DNA of 64,000 bases from Achromobacter pulmonis. GTDB lineage: Bacteria; Pseudomonadota; Gammaproteobacteria; Burkholderiales; Burkholderiaceae_B. Shown one piece after another: positions 17,227-25,141 of the stretch. The stretch lies in the NCBI RefSeq assembly GCF_902859765.1, contig NZ_CADIJV010000023.1:1-64000 (forward strand), given 5' to 3'. Position numbers and translations under genes: made by a program. The notes below the pieces were generated by a model, which had not been told where the DNA came from, made no database searches, and saw nothing but the letters and a program-made list of their open reading frames with translations. How positions within the stretch are numbered: the first letter of the stretch is position 1; each line of letters begins with the position of its first letter.

Positions 17227-17891
17227 ACGGCGCGGATCCGATCAGTCTGGCGGTGGTCCTGGCGCTGCTGGCGCTGGTGCCGCTGGCCGCGGTCATGACC
17301 ACGTCGTTCCTGAAGATCGCGGTGGTGCTGACGCTGGTGCGCAATGCCCTGGGGGTACAGCAGGTGCCGCCCAACATGGCCTTGTACGGGCTGGCGCTGA
17401 TCCTGTCGGCCTACGTCATGGGGCCGGTGGTGATGCAGATCGGTGACGAACTGCGCGCGCCGCCGGCGGCGGTGGCGCCGGGCGCGCCCGAGCCGGACCG
17501 GCTCGAAGGCATCCTCGACGCGGTGACGCGCGGCGCCGAACCGATGCGCGCATTCATGCTGAAGAACAGCCGCGCCGAGCAGCGCGATTTCTTCCTGCGC
17601 ACCGCCCGCGGCCTGTGGGGCGAGCAGCAGGCCCGCAACCTGAAGGAAGACGACCTGCTGGTGCTGATTCCGTCGTTCCTGTTGTCGGAGCTGACCGCGG
17701 CTTTCCAGATCGGCTTCCTGCTGTACCTGCCGTTCGTCATCATCGACTTGATCGTGTCCAACATCCTGCTGGCGATGGGCATGATGATGGTGTCGCCGGT
17801 CACGATCTCCATGCCCCTGAAGCTGTTCCTGTTCGTCATGGTCGACGGCTGGACGCGGCTGATCCAGGGCCTGGTGCTGTCCTACACCTGA
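17223..17891 (+). CDS. bscR: T3SS export apparatus protein BscR
   Basis: 222 residues, YscR/FliP family with four hydrophobic segments: two near the N-terminus (LALVPLAAVMTTSFLKIAVV and MALYGLALILSAYVMGPVV) and two near the C-terminus (FLLSELTAAFQIGFLLYLPF and MMMVSPVTISMPLKLFLFVM). The FLIPSF-like stretch LLVLIPSFLLSELTAAF is conserved. With BscS and BscT it builds the helical export core. Overlaps bscQ by four bases. Confidence 0.95.
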   Translation: MNGADPISLAVVLALLALVPLAAVMTTSFLKIAVVLTLVRNALGVQQVPPNMALYGLALILSAYVMGPVVMQIGDELRAPPAAVAPGAPEPDRLEGILDAVTRGAEPMRAFMLKNSRAEQRDFFLRTARGLWGEQQARNLKEDDLLVLIPSFLLSELTAAFQIGFLLYLPFVIIDLIVSNILLAMGMMMVSPVTISMPLKLFLFVMVDGWTRLIQGLVLSYT

Positions 17892-17898
17892 GGCCACC

Positions 17899-18165
17899 AT
17901 GGGAACCGTCGATCTTGTCTCGTACATGACCCAGGCGCTTTACCTGGTGCTGTGGCTGTCGCTGCCGCCGATCGCCGTGGCGGCGATCGTGGGTACCCTG
18001 TTTTCGCTGTTCCAGGCCCTGACGCAGATCCAGGAACAGACGCTGTCGTTCGCCATCAAGCTGATCGCGGTGTTCGCCACCATCATGCTGACGGCGCGCT
18101 GGCTCAGCGCCGAGCTGTACAACTTCACGATTTCCGTGTTCGACCTCTTCTACAAGATCCATTAG
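17899..18165 (+). CDS. bscS: T3SS export apparatus protein BscS
   Basis: 88 residues with two membrane helices (ALYLVLWLSLPPIAVAAIVG and IKLIAVFATIMLTARWL) separated by the conserved FQALTQIQEQTLSFA loop of YscS/FliQ. Part of the R-S-T export core. Seven bases after bscR; bscT follows after 15 bases with GGAGCGG ahead of its ATG. Confidence 0.95.
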   Translation: MGTVDLVSYMTQALYLVLWLSLPPIAVAAIVGTLFSLFQALTQIQEQTLSFAIKLIAVFATIMLTARWLSAELYNFTISVFDLFYKIH

Positions 18166-18180
18166 GAGCGGCCGGCCATC

Positions 18181-18981
18181 ATGATCTCGGGCATCACTTA
18201 CGCCGAAGCCAAAGTCTTCCTGGGGACGCTGGCGCTGACGCAGCCGCGCATTCTGGCGCTGTGCGCGATGCTGCCGCTGTTCAACCGCCAGCTGCTGCCC
18301 GGCATGCTGCGCTACGCCCTGTGCGCCGCCATCGGCCTGGTGCTGGTGCCGGCGCTGGCGCCGCGCTACGCCGTGATCGAGCTGAGCGCGGTCGATCTGG
18401 TGCTGCTGGTGGCCAAGGAAGTCTTCATCGGCCTGGTGATGGGCTTCCTGGTGGCGATTCCGTTCTGGATCTTCGAGGCGGTGGGCTTCGTGGTCGACAA
18501 TCAGCGCGGCGCCAGTCTGGGCGCCACCATCAACCCGGCCACCGGCAACGACTCGTCGCCCCTGGGCATCCTGTTCAACCAGGCGTTCATGGTGTTCTTC
18601 CTGGTGGGCGGCGGCTTCATGCTGATGCTGACCATGCTGTACGACAGCTTCCGTCTGTGGGACCTGTGGGACTGGGCGCCGACCCTGCGGCGCGAAAGCG
18701 TGCCGCTGATGCTGGACCAGTTGGGCCGTTTCCTGCGGCTGACGCTGCTGTTCGCCGCGCCCGCCATCATCTCGATGTTCCTGGCCGAGGTCGGGCTGGC
18801 GCTGGTCAGCCGCTTCGCGCCGCAATTGCAGGTGTTCTTCCTGGCCATGCCGATCAAGAGCGCGCTGGCATTGCTGGTGATGGTGCTGTACATGAGCACG
18901 CTGTTCGAGTACGCCGCCGAGGCCACCGGCCAGATCGGCGTGGCCTTGCCGTTCCTGGACAACCAATGGCGGGCGCCATGA
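18181..18981 (+). CDS. bscT: T3SS export apparatus protein BscT
   Basis: 266 residues, YscT/FliR family with six or more membrane helices; NQRGASLGATINPATGNDSS is the conserved periplasmic/loop motif. One BscT completes the export core helix with BscR and BscS. The TGA overlaps the bscU start (ATGA at 18978-18981). Confidence 0.95.
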   Translation: MISGITYAEAKVFLGTLALTQPRILALCAMLPLFNRQLLPGMLRYALCAAIGLVLVPALAPRYAVIELSAVDLVLLVAKEVFIGLVMGFLVAIPFWIFEAVGFVVDNQRGASLGATINPATGNDSSPLGILFNQAFMVFFLVGGGFMLMLTMLYDSFRLWDLWDWAPTLRRESVPLMLDQLGRFLRLTLLFAAPAIISMFLAEVGLALVSRFAPQLQVFFLAMPIKSALALLVMVLYMSTLFEYAAEATGQIGVALPFLDNQWRAP

Positions 18982-20036
18982 GCGGCGAAAAAACCGAACA
19001 GCCAACCCAGAAGAAGCTGCGCGAAGCGCGCCAGAAAGGCGACGTCGCGCACAGCAAGGACTTCACCCAGACGCTGCTGGTGCTGGCGTTGTTCGGCTAC
19101 ATGCTGGGCAATGCCCACGGCATCATCGAGGCCCTGGGCCGGCTGGTCCTGATTCCGTCGACGCTGGTGGGGCAGCCGTTCGAGCAGGCGCTGCCGGTGG
19201 CGCTGGAGGCGGCCCTGCGCGAGGCCGTCTACCTGGTGCTGCCGTTCGTGCTGATCGTGCTGGTGATCGGCATGTTCGCCGAGTTCCTGCAGGTGGGGGT
19301 GGTGCTGGCGTTCGAGAAGCTCAAGCCTTCAGCCAAGAAGCTCAATGTGATGAGCAACCTGAAGAATATCTTCTCCAAGAAAAACCTGGTGGAGTTGCTG
19401 AAATCCATCATCAAGATCGCGTTCCTGTCGGTGCTGGTGACGCTGGTGGTGCGTGATGCGTTGCCCGAGCTGATGGCGGTGCCGCACAGCGGCCTGGCCG
19501 GGCTGGAGGCGGGCGTGGGCGGCATGATGCGCACGCTGATCGTGAACATCGCGGTGGCATATGTGGTGATTTCCCTGGCCGATTTCGTCTGGCAGCGCAT
19601 GCAGTACCGCAAGGGGCTGATGATGAGCAAGGAAGACATCAAGCAGGAATTCAAGGAGATGGAGGGCGACCCCCACATCAAGCACAAGCGCAAGCACCTG
19701 CACCAGGAAATGGTGATGCATGGCGCCGTCGCCAGCACGCGCAAGGCGTCGGTGCTGGTGACCAATCCCACCCACCTGGCGGTGGCGATCTACTACGAAC
19801 CCGACGAAACGCCGCTGCCGGTGGTGCTGGCCAAGGGTGAGGGCGCGCTGGCCGAGCAGATGATGCAAGCGGCGCGCGAGGCTGGCGTGCCGGTGATGCA
19901 GAACATTCCCCTGGCGCGGGCGCTGATGGCGTCCGCGCAACCCGATCAATACATTCCCAGCGAGCTGATCGAGCCGGTCGCCGAAGTCCTGCGGCTGGTC
20001 AGGAAGCTGGCTGGCAATCCGGAAGACCCGACATGA
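18978..20036 (+). CDS. bscU: T3SS autoprotease export switch BscU
   Basis: 352 residues, YscU/FlhB family. Four N-terminal membrane helices (to about residue 210) precede a cytoplasmic domain. The self-cleaving motif N-P-T-H is at residues 263-266 (within VTNPTHLAVAIYYEPDE), the same numbering as Yersinia YscU; cleavage between N and P changes substrate class from needle parts to translocators. All motif residues are present. ATGA overlaps at both ends. Confidence 0.96.
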   Translation: MSGEKTEQPTQKKLREARQKGDVAHSKDFTQTLLVLALFGYMLGNAHGIIEALGRLVLIPSTLVGQPFEQALPVALEAALREAVYLVLPFVLIVLVIGMFAEFLQVGVVLAFEKLKPSAKKLNVMSNLKNIFSKKNLVELLKSIIKIAFLSVLVTLVVRDALPELMAVPHSGLAGLEAGVGGMMRTLIVNIAVAYVVISLADFVWQRMQYRKGLMMSKEDIKQEFKEMEGDPHIKHKRKHLHQEMVMHGAVASTRKASVLVTNPTHLAVAIYYEPDETPLPVVLAKGEGALAEQMMQAAREAGVPVMQNIPLARALMASAQPDQYIPSELIEPVAEVLRLVRKLAGNPEDPT

Positions 20037-20431
20037 ATGCATCCCAGCACCCCCTGATTTCGGCCTATGCGGCGCGCCACGGCCTGCCGCCTTCGACCCG
20101 CGCCGATGGCCGCCTCACCGTGGTGATCGACCAGGCCTATCGCGTGCATCTGCAGCCGGCGCGCGATGGGTGGCTGGCCCTGAGCGCGCGCCTGTGCCCG
20201 CTGCCGGCCGGGCAGGCCGAGCGCGATGCCCTGGTGATCGAGCTTGGCAAGCTGGCCGCCGGCATGCTGTCGCGCCATGCGGCCTGCTGCGTGGTCGACC
20301 CGCAGGACCGGGCCCTGTGGCTGCAACAGACGCTGCAGCCGGCCAGCGGCGATCTGGCGCTGGACGAGGCCGTGGGGGCTTTTGCCAATGCACTGTCTTT
20401 TTGGGCCGGCGCCGTGCGGCGGCTGGCATGA
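20033..20431 (+). CDS. bscW: T3SS protein BscW (small chaperone/pilotin-position protein)
   Basis: 132 residues, no signal peptide, alpha/beta composition resembling class I T3SS chaperones (RLTVVIDQAYRVHLQPARDG, then ELGKLAAGMLSRHA). Yersinia YscW is a lipoprotein pilotin for the secretin, but this protein lacks a lipobox, so it may not do that job despite its position before the secretin. The name follows Bordetella gene order (bscU-bscW-bscC). ATGA overlaps couple it to bscU and bscC. Confidence 0.72.
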   Translation: MNASQHPLISAYAARHGLPPSTRADGRLTVVIDQAYRVHLQPARDGWLALSARLCPLPAGQAERDALVIELGKLAAGMLSRHAACCVVDPQDRALWLQQTLQPASGDLALDEAVGAFANALSFWAGAVRRLA

Positions 20432-22365
20432 ATACGCGTTACGGGCATGCGGCCCGAGGAGAAAGAGTGTTGAAGCGGATGATTCTGGCGACCGCGCTGT
20501 CGCTGGGCCTGGCGGCCGGCGCGCAGTCCGCGCCCAACTGGCCGAACGTGCCCTACAGCTACTATGCCCGCGACGAGAACCTGCAGACGCTGCTGCGCGA
20601 ATTCGCCGGCGGCTTCAGCCTGTCGCTGCAACTCGGGCCCAACGTCAATGGCACGGTCAACGGCAAGTTCAACGCCAATTCGCCGACCGAGTTCATGGAC
20701 CGGCTGGGCGGGGTGTACGGCTTCAACTGGTTCGTCTACGCCGGCACGTTGTTCGTCAGCCGTACCAACGACATGAAGACGCGCTCGGTCAGCGCCATGG
20801 GCAGCTCCATCAGCGCGTTGCGCCAGGCGCTGCAGCAGCTCGGCGTGCTGGACCCGCGCTTCGGCTGGGGCGAGCTGCCCGATCAAGGCATCGCGCTGGT
20901 GTCCGGCCCGCCCGGTTACGTCGACCTGGTCGAACGCACCGTGGCCGCCTTGCCGATGGGGGCGGGCGGCCAGCAGGTGGCGGTGTTCCGACTCAAGCAC
21001 GCCTCGGTCAATGACCGCACCATCAGCTACCGCGACCAGAAGGTGGTGACGCCGGGCCTGTCGACCGTGCTGCGCAACCTGATCACGGGCGGCGGCGGTG
21101 GCGCCAACAATGAAACCCTGGCCGCCATCGCGGCGCCCTTGCGCGACAATCCGCCGGCCTTTCCGCAGGTCAATGGCAGCGATGGGGCCGCCGGCCAGGC
21201 CGGGGCCCAGCCGGCCGCGCCCGCGGCCACCGGCAAATCCGGGCTGCGCCTGCGCGAACCCACGGTACAGGCCGATGCGCGCCTGAACGCCATCATCGTG
21301 CAGGACATTCCCGACCGCATCCCCATCTACCGCAGCCTGATCGAGCAGCTCGACCTGCCCAGCACGCTGGTCGAGATCGAAGCCATGATCGTGGATGTGA
21401 ATTCGGACCTGGTCAGCGAACTGGGCGTGACCTGGGGCGCGCGCGCCGGTTCGACCACGTTCGGCTATGGCAACCTGGGCCTGGGCACCAGCGGCGGGCT
21501 GCCGCTGGAAAGCGGCGCGGCGCTGTCGCCCGGCACCATCGGCGTGAGCGTCGGCAACACGCTGGCGGCGCGCTTGCGCGCCCTGCAGACCAAGGGCCAG
21601 GCCAACATCCTGTCGCAACCGTCGATCCTGACTGCGGACAACCTCGGTGCCATGATCGACCTGTCCGACACCTTCTACATCCAGACCCGCGGCGAACGCG
21701 TGGCGACGGTGACGCCGGTGACCGTGGGCACGTCGCTGCGCGTGACGCCCCGCTACATCGAGTCGAAGGACGGCGCGCGCGTCGAATTGACGGTCGATAT
21801 CGAGGACGGCCGCATCCAGGAAGAACGCCAGATCGACAACCTGCCGACCGTGCGCAAGAGCAATATCAGCACCCTGGCCATCGTTGGCAACGACCAGACC
21901 CTGCTGATCGGCGGCTACAACAGCAGCCAGAATTCCGAGCAGGTCGACAAGGTGCCGATTCTGGGCGACATCCCGGGCCTGGGACTGCTGTTCTCGAACA
22001 AGTCGAAGACCGTGCAGCGGCGCGAGCGCCTGTTCCTGATCCGGCCCAAGGTGGTGGCGATCAATGGCGAAGTGGTGGCCACGCCCGGCGTGTCCGGCAC
22101 CGGCCCCATGCTCAACGCCACCTGGGGCGGCGAAGGCCGCATGACGGCGGGGCAGTATCTCGACCTGGCGCAAAGCCAGCGTACCCGCATCGTGTTCGGG
22201 CCGAACGTGCAATTGCGCCGCAGCAACGGGCCGGTGCGCGCCTCCGAATGGCTGGATGGCACGCCCTCGGCGGCGCCGCTGCTGGAAGGCAAGTCCAGCG
22301 CGCAGCAAGGTCCGGTGATCCAGGTCGAGCCGGTGGCGGCGCCGGGGACGGGCAGGGCGCCCTAG
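20428..22365 (+). CDS. bscC: T3SS outer-membrane secretin BscC
   Basis: YscC/GspD family outer-membrane ring. 645 residues from the ATG that overlaps bscW; a TTG at 20470 has a better-spaced GAGGAG ribosome site and would begin directly at the signal peptide (KRMILATALSLGLAAGAQSA), giving 631 residues, and may be the true start. Secretin N domains cover roughly the first 300 residues. The C-terminal secretin domain carries VEIEAMIVDVNSDLVSELGV and the conserved VPILGDIPGLGLLFSNKSK, with a last helical tail. Final gene of the bsc operon; it converges with btrS. Confidence 0.95.
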   Translation: MNTRYGHAARGERVLKRMILATALSLGLAAGAQSAPNWPNVPYSYYARDENLQTLLREFAGGFSLSLQLGPNVNGTVNGKFNANSPTEFMDRLGGVYGFNWFVYAGTLFVSRTNDMKTRSVSAMGSSISALRQALQQLGVLDPRFGWGELPDQGIALVSGPPGYVDLVERTVAALPMGAGGQQVAVFRLKHASVNDRTISYRDQKVVTPGLSTVLRNLITGGGGGANNETLAAIAAPLRDNPPAFPQVNGSDGAAGQAGAQPAAPAATGKSGLRLREPTVQADARLNAIIVQDIPDRIPIYRSLIEQLDLPSTLVEIEAMIVDVNSDLVSELGVTWGARAGSTTFGYGNLGLGTSGGLPLESGAALSPGTIGVSVGNTLAARLRALQTKGQANILSQPSILTADNLGAMIDLSDTFYIQTRGERVATVTPVTVGTSLRVTPRYIESKDGARVELTVDIEDGRIQEERQIDNLPTVRKSNISTLAIVGNDQTLLIGGYNSSQNSEQVDKVPILGDIPGLGLLFSNKSKTVQRRERLFLIRPKVVAINGEVVATPGVSGTGPMLNATWGGEGRMTAGQYLDLAQSQRTRIVFGPNVQLRRSNGPVRASEWLDGTPSAAPLLEGKSSAQQGPVIQVEPVAAPGTGRAP

Positions 22366-22420
22366 CCGGGGCGCGTGGCCATGCGGAGGGATGCCTTCGG
22401 ATGGCCGCGGAGGGGGCGGC

Positions 22421-23032
22421 TCAGTCGTCGAGCCGCAGCCCTTTCTGGGCCAGCTTCTCGCGCAGGGCCGCACGGGCGCGCGACAGGCGGCTGCGCACGG
22501 TGCCGACCGGCACTGTCAGCAGCGCGGCGGCGTCTTCGTACGAAATCTCGTCGATGCCGACCATGAGAAGGATGTCGCGCATGTTTTCCGGCAGTTCGTC
22601 CAGCGATTCCTGCAGCAAGGCCAGGGTCTGGTTCTGTTCCAGCACGCGATCGGGGGACAGGTCGCTGGTGGCATGCTCGGCCAGCAGGCTGTCGCTGACG
22701 AAATCATGGCGGCGCTCGGGGGCGCGCGACAGATAGTTGCGCACCAGGTTCAGCGCGATGCCGTAGAGCCAGGAGGAGAGTTGCGATTCGCCGCGGAAGC
22801 TGCGGTATGAGCGGGCCGCTTCGACAAAAGCCTGTTGGGCCAGGTCTTCGGCCTCGGTGGTGTTGCCGATGTGCTTGATGATGAAGCGCTGGAGCCGGGT
22901 GGAGTGCTCCCGCACCAGGTCGCGCAGCAGATATTGTTCATCCATGTCCCAACCCCGCCCCTCGCCGTCAGCGCGAACGGGCGGCAAATCCGTCTCGGCG
23001 GAAGCGGCTGTGCAGTCGCTGGGATGGGTCAT
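22421..23032 (-). CDS. btrS: ECF sigma factor BtrS
   Basis: 203 residues from the first ATG; an ATG at 22945 (174 residues) sits behind a purine-rich GAGGGGCGGGG and at the natural beginning of sigma region 2, and may be the real start. Region 2 (RDLVREHSTRLQRFIIKHIG, AEDLAQQAFVEAARSYRSFR) and region 4 (LPENMRDILLMVGIDEISYE, then VPVGTVRSRLSRARAALREK) are both complete. BtrS directs RNA polymerase to T3SS genes in Bordetella and is held inactive by BtrA. No BtrS-type promoter is seen ahead of it; a strong palindrome is. Confidence 0.93.
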   Translation of the reverse strand: MTHPSDCTAASAETDLPPVRADGEGRGWDMDEQYLLRDLVREHSTRLQRFIIKHIGNTTEAEDLAQQAFVEAARSYRSFRGESQLSSWLYGIALNLVRNYLSRAPERRHDFVSDSLLAEHATSDLSPDRVLEQNQTLALLQESLDELPENMRDILLMVGIDEISYEDAAALLTVPVGTVRSRLSRARAALREKLAQKGLRLDD

Positions 23033-23109
23033 GGATTGGGAAAAGAAACGTGTATTCAGCTACAAGTTACGACCGGTCTGCGGCGAATTATCGCAGCTTA
23101 CCGGTGTCA

Positions 23110-23134
23110 CAATATTTCGAAAATCGAAATATTG
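23110..23134. promoter_or_regulatory. Perfect 10-bp inverted repeat upstream of btrS
   Basis: CAATATTTCG, five bases, CGAAATATTG. Arms are perfect and strikingly AT-rich against the surrounding GC-rich DNA. It is 78 bases upstream of the first btrS ATG and 100 bases after the btrA stop. A second inverted repeat (ATTCCG-N5-CGGAAT) is near 23196-23212. No T-run follows on the btrA-to-btrS strand, so an operator for btrS is more likely than a terminator. Confidence 0.6.
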
Positions 23135-23233
23135 AGGCAAAAGTAAGATTTTTTGCGTCAGATATGTAAAAACAAGTAATCGATGGTGGCGATATTCCGG
23201 AGAACGGAATCTCGATCGGCGGGGGGGCCGGTG

Positions 23234-23806
23234 TCAGCCGGATTTGAGTTGGTCGCGCAACCAGGCGGCGGCGGTGGCCAGCGAAACCGGGCTCTGCCCC
23301 GACAGGGCCGCCTGCTCGAAGCGTGCCTGCATGGCTTGGTCGAGCGCATCGCGGCGGCTGGCGTTCAGGCTGGCGGCAGCCACGCCTGTGTCGCGACAGG
23401 CTTGCTGGAAGGCGGGGGTATCGGCGCTGGCCGAGACCGCCAGGCGGGTCAGGAAGTCGACGCCCGAGAGGGCATCGCGCGAGGTCTGCGCCATGTCCAG
23501 CGCCTGCACGACGGTGCGGGCCGCCAGCGGTTTGCCGGGGTTGGGTTCCAGCCCGAGCTCGCGCGACACCGCGCTGGCGATGCCCTGGCCATAGCTGTGG
23601 GCCAGCGCCTACGCGAACAGGCTGGTGGTGTCGACATTCGGCGCCACCCACGCCACGCTGCGGCCGCCGGGCGTGGTCCCCATGCCCAGGACCTGCAGCT
23701 TTTCGCCGGCGATGTCGACATAAACGTCCTGGCCGCTCTGCGCCGCCTTGGCGAAGGCTTCGAGAGAGACGAACGGCGAGGAAGGGGTAACCGATGAAAT
23801 TGTCAT
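23234..23806 (-). pseudogene. btrA: btrA/bspR, secreted antagonist of BtrS, broken by an amber codon
   Basis: The frame from ATG 23806 to TGA at 23234 would encode 190 residues, matching the roughly 191 I recall for BspR/BtrA, the secreted anti-BtrS protein of Bordetella. A TAG at 23609-23611 (codon 66) interrupts it in frame; both sides read on normally (APNVDTTSLFA, stop, ALAHSYGQGIASAVSRELGL). No indel is involved: one base change creates the stop. An internal ATG at 23569 could start a 111-residue fragment. In Bordetella BtrA binds BtrS and is exported when the T3SS is active, relieving repression. If the stop is real, BtrS would be under-repressed. Identity rests on size, context next to btrS and a BtrS-type promoter. 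Confidence 0.75.
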
Positions 23807-23869
23807 GCAGCCAATAAATCCGGCGTGTCCAAGGTCGGGCCCGTAGGAGATTCAACAGCCCCTGTGGTT

Positions 23870-23896
23870 GAGTAACCCGGCTGGCGCTTTGGTTCC
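23870..23896 (-). promoter_or_regulatory. Putative BtrS promoter of btrA
   Basis: Read on the minus strand: GGAACC (23896-23891), 15 bases, TTACTCA. Fourth instance of the shared layout. It lies about 60 bases upstream of the btrA ATG, so the sigma factor would drive its own antagonist, a negative feedback loop. Confidence 0.65.
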
Positions 23897-23965
23897 ATCG
23901 CCGCGACACGTACGCGGATTTTATGCTATCGCGCGGTTTTCCCGCCGAGGTCTGGCAACGGAGCG

Positions 23966-25141
23966 TTACCGCGCCTCGTAGACTTCGTCGGCCGCCAGCA
24001 GAATATCCACCGGCGGATCGAAGCCGATGACACGCGCGGTCTGCAGGTTCAGGGCGATCTTGGCCGGATCGATCCAGACCTGGCTCAATTCGCGCGCCTT
24101 GGCGCCGTTGAAGATCCGCGCCATGGTCTCGGCGTAGAACAGGCCGACATAGGAATAGTCGGCCTGGGCCAGGCTCAGCAGCAGCCCGTGCTTGACCCCT
24201 TCGGAGCCCAGCATCGAGAAGCTCGGCACGCGCGCCTGGCGCAGGATCTCGGCCACCGTGTCGATCGAAGCCGGGGTCACGCCCCGGTGCACCGTGACGT
24301 AGGCGGCATCGATCTGCGGCGCCAGCTTGGCATAGCATTCGAGCGCATTGCGGGTCGCGGCTTCCTGCGGGATGCCATTGGATGGCGCATTGCAGGTCAC
24401 CACCTTGAAGCCCTGCTCGCGCGCCACCTGCTCGACCGCGTCGACCGCGCTGTAGGTACGGCCTTCGGGGCTGTCTTCGTACACCAGGCCGAGACGCTTG
24501 AACGGCACGATTTCGTGGAACAGGCGCACCTGGCGCTGATAGCGCTCGGGCTGCACGCGGGCATGCAGGTTGTCCAAGCCGCTGTCCTGCGCCGAACGGG
24601 TGATGCGGGCGCCGATCGCGTCGCTGGTCGAAGCGACGATGGTGGGCACCGGCGCGCCCATCGCGGCCATGTCCTGCCCGGCCCAGGTGCCCATGGCGAT
24701 GATCAGGTCGATATCCTTCCTGCTCTCCAGCCGCTGCTTGATGGCCTCGCGCACCGCGGGCCGCTGGGCGGCGTCGAAGTTGCCGGGCTGCCACCAGGCG
24801 TCGCGCACGAATTCCAGCGTGTCGCTGTGGGCGTTGTCGGCCAGGTAGTTCCACATCTGCCTGCCGTTCAGGCCATCGGGAATGGCCGGCACGGTGATCC
24901 AGCCCAGCTTCTGCAGGCCCTCGACCGTGACGCGCAGGGTGCGGGGATACTCGCTGTAGTCGCCGCTCTCGAAATAGCCGATGCGCCATTTCTTGCCGTC
25001 CGGGCGTGTCACGGGGTGGGTCGGGAACACCTGGGAGGGGGCAGTGGCGGCCGGGGACGGCGCCGCCCCGGCCTGGGCGTGGCTCGCGGCGGGCGCCAGC
25101 AGGGCCAGGCTCAACAAGAGGGTGGACAGCGAAGTCTTCAT
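23966..25141 (-). CDS. Periplasmic substrate-binding protein (ABC_sub_bind/DUF534 type) coupled to btrU
   Basis: 391 residues with a Sec signal peptide (to about residue 23, ASHAQA) and a two-lobe type I binding fold of the ABC_sub_bind family (WRIGYFESGDYSEYPRTLRV, then IDLIIAMGTWAGQDMA and RLGLVYEDSPEGRTYSAVDA). Such proteins normally feed an ABC importer, but no permease or ATPase is nearby. Its ATG overlaps the btrU stop (ATGA at 25138-25141), so the two are made together. I infer that it may be the ligand sensor for the BtrU Cache domain. The ligand cannot be read from the sequence. Confidence 0.8.
   Translation of the reverse strand: MKTSLSTLLLSLALLAPAASHAQAGAAPSPAATAPSQVFPTHPVTRPDGKKWRIGYFESGDYSEYPRTLRVTVEGLQKLGWITVPAIPDGLNGRQMWNYLADNAHSDTLEFVRDAWWQPGNFDAAQRPAVREAIKQRLESRKDIDLIIAMGTWAGQDMAAMGAPVPTIVASTSDAIGARITRSAQDSGLDNLHARVQPERYQRQVRLFHEIVPFKRLGLVYEDSPEGRTYSAVDAVEQVAREQGFKVVTCNAPSNGIPQEAATRNALECYAKLAPQIDAAYVTVHRGVTPASIDTVAEILRQARVPSFSMLGSEGVKHGLLLSLAQADYSYVGLFYAETMARIFNGAKARELSQVWIDPAKIALNLQTARVIGFDPPVDILLAADEVYEAR

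Noticed and set aside
22366-22420. Inverted repeat GGCCAT/ATGGCC between bscC and btrS as a terminator
   Set aside because: Short arms, long spacer and no T-run; not enough to call a terminator.
23234-23569. The fragment after the btrA amber codon as a separate gene starting at 23569
   Set aside because: Same frame as the upstream half, no ribosome site seen, and the joined length matches BtrA/BspR; treated as one interrupted gene.
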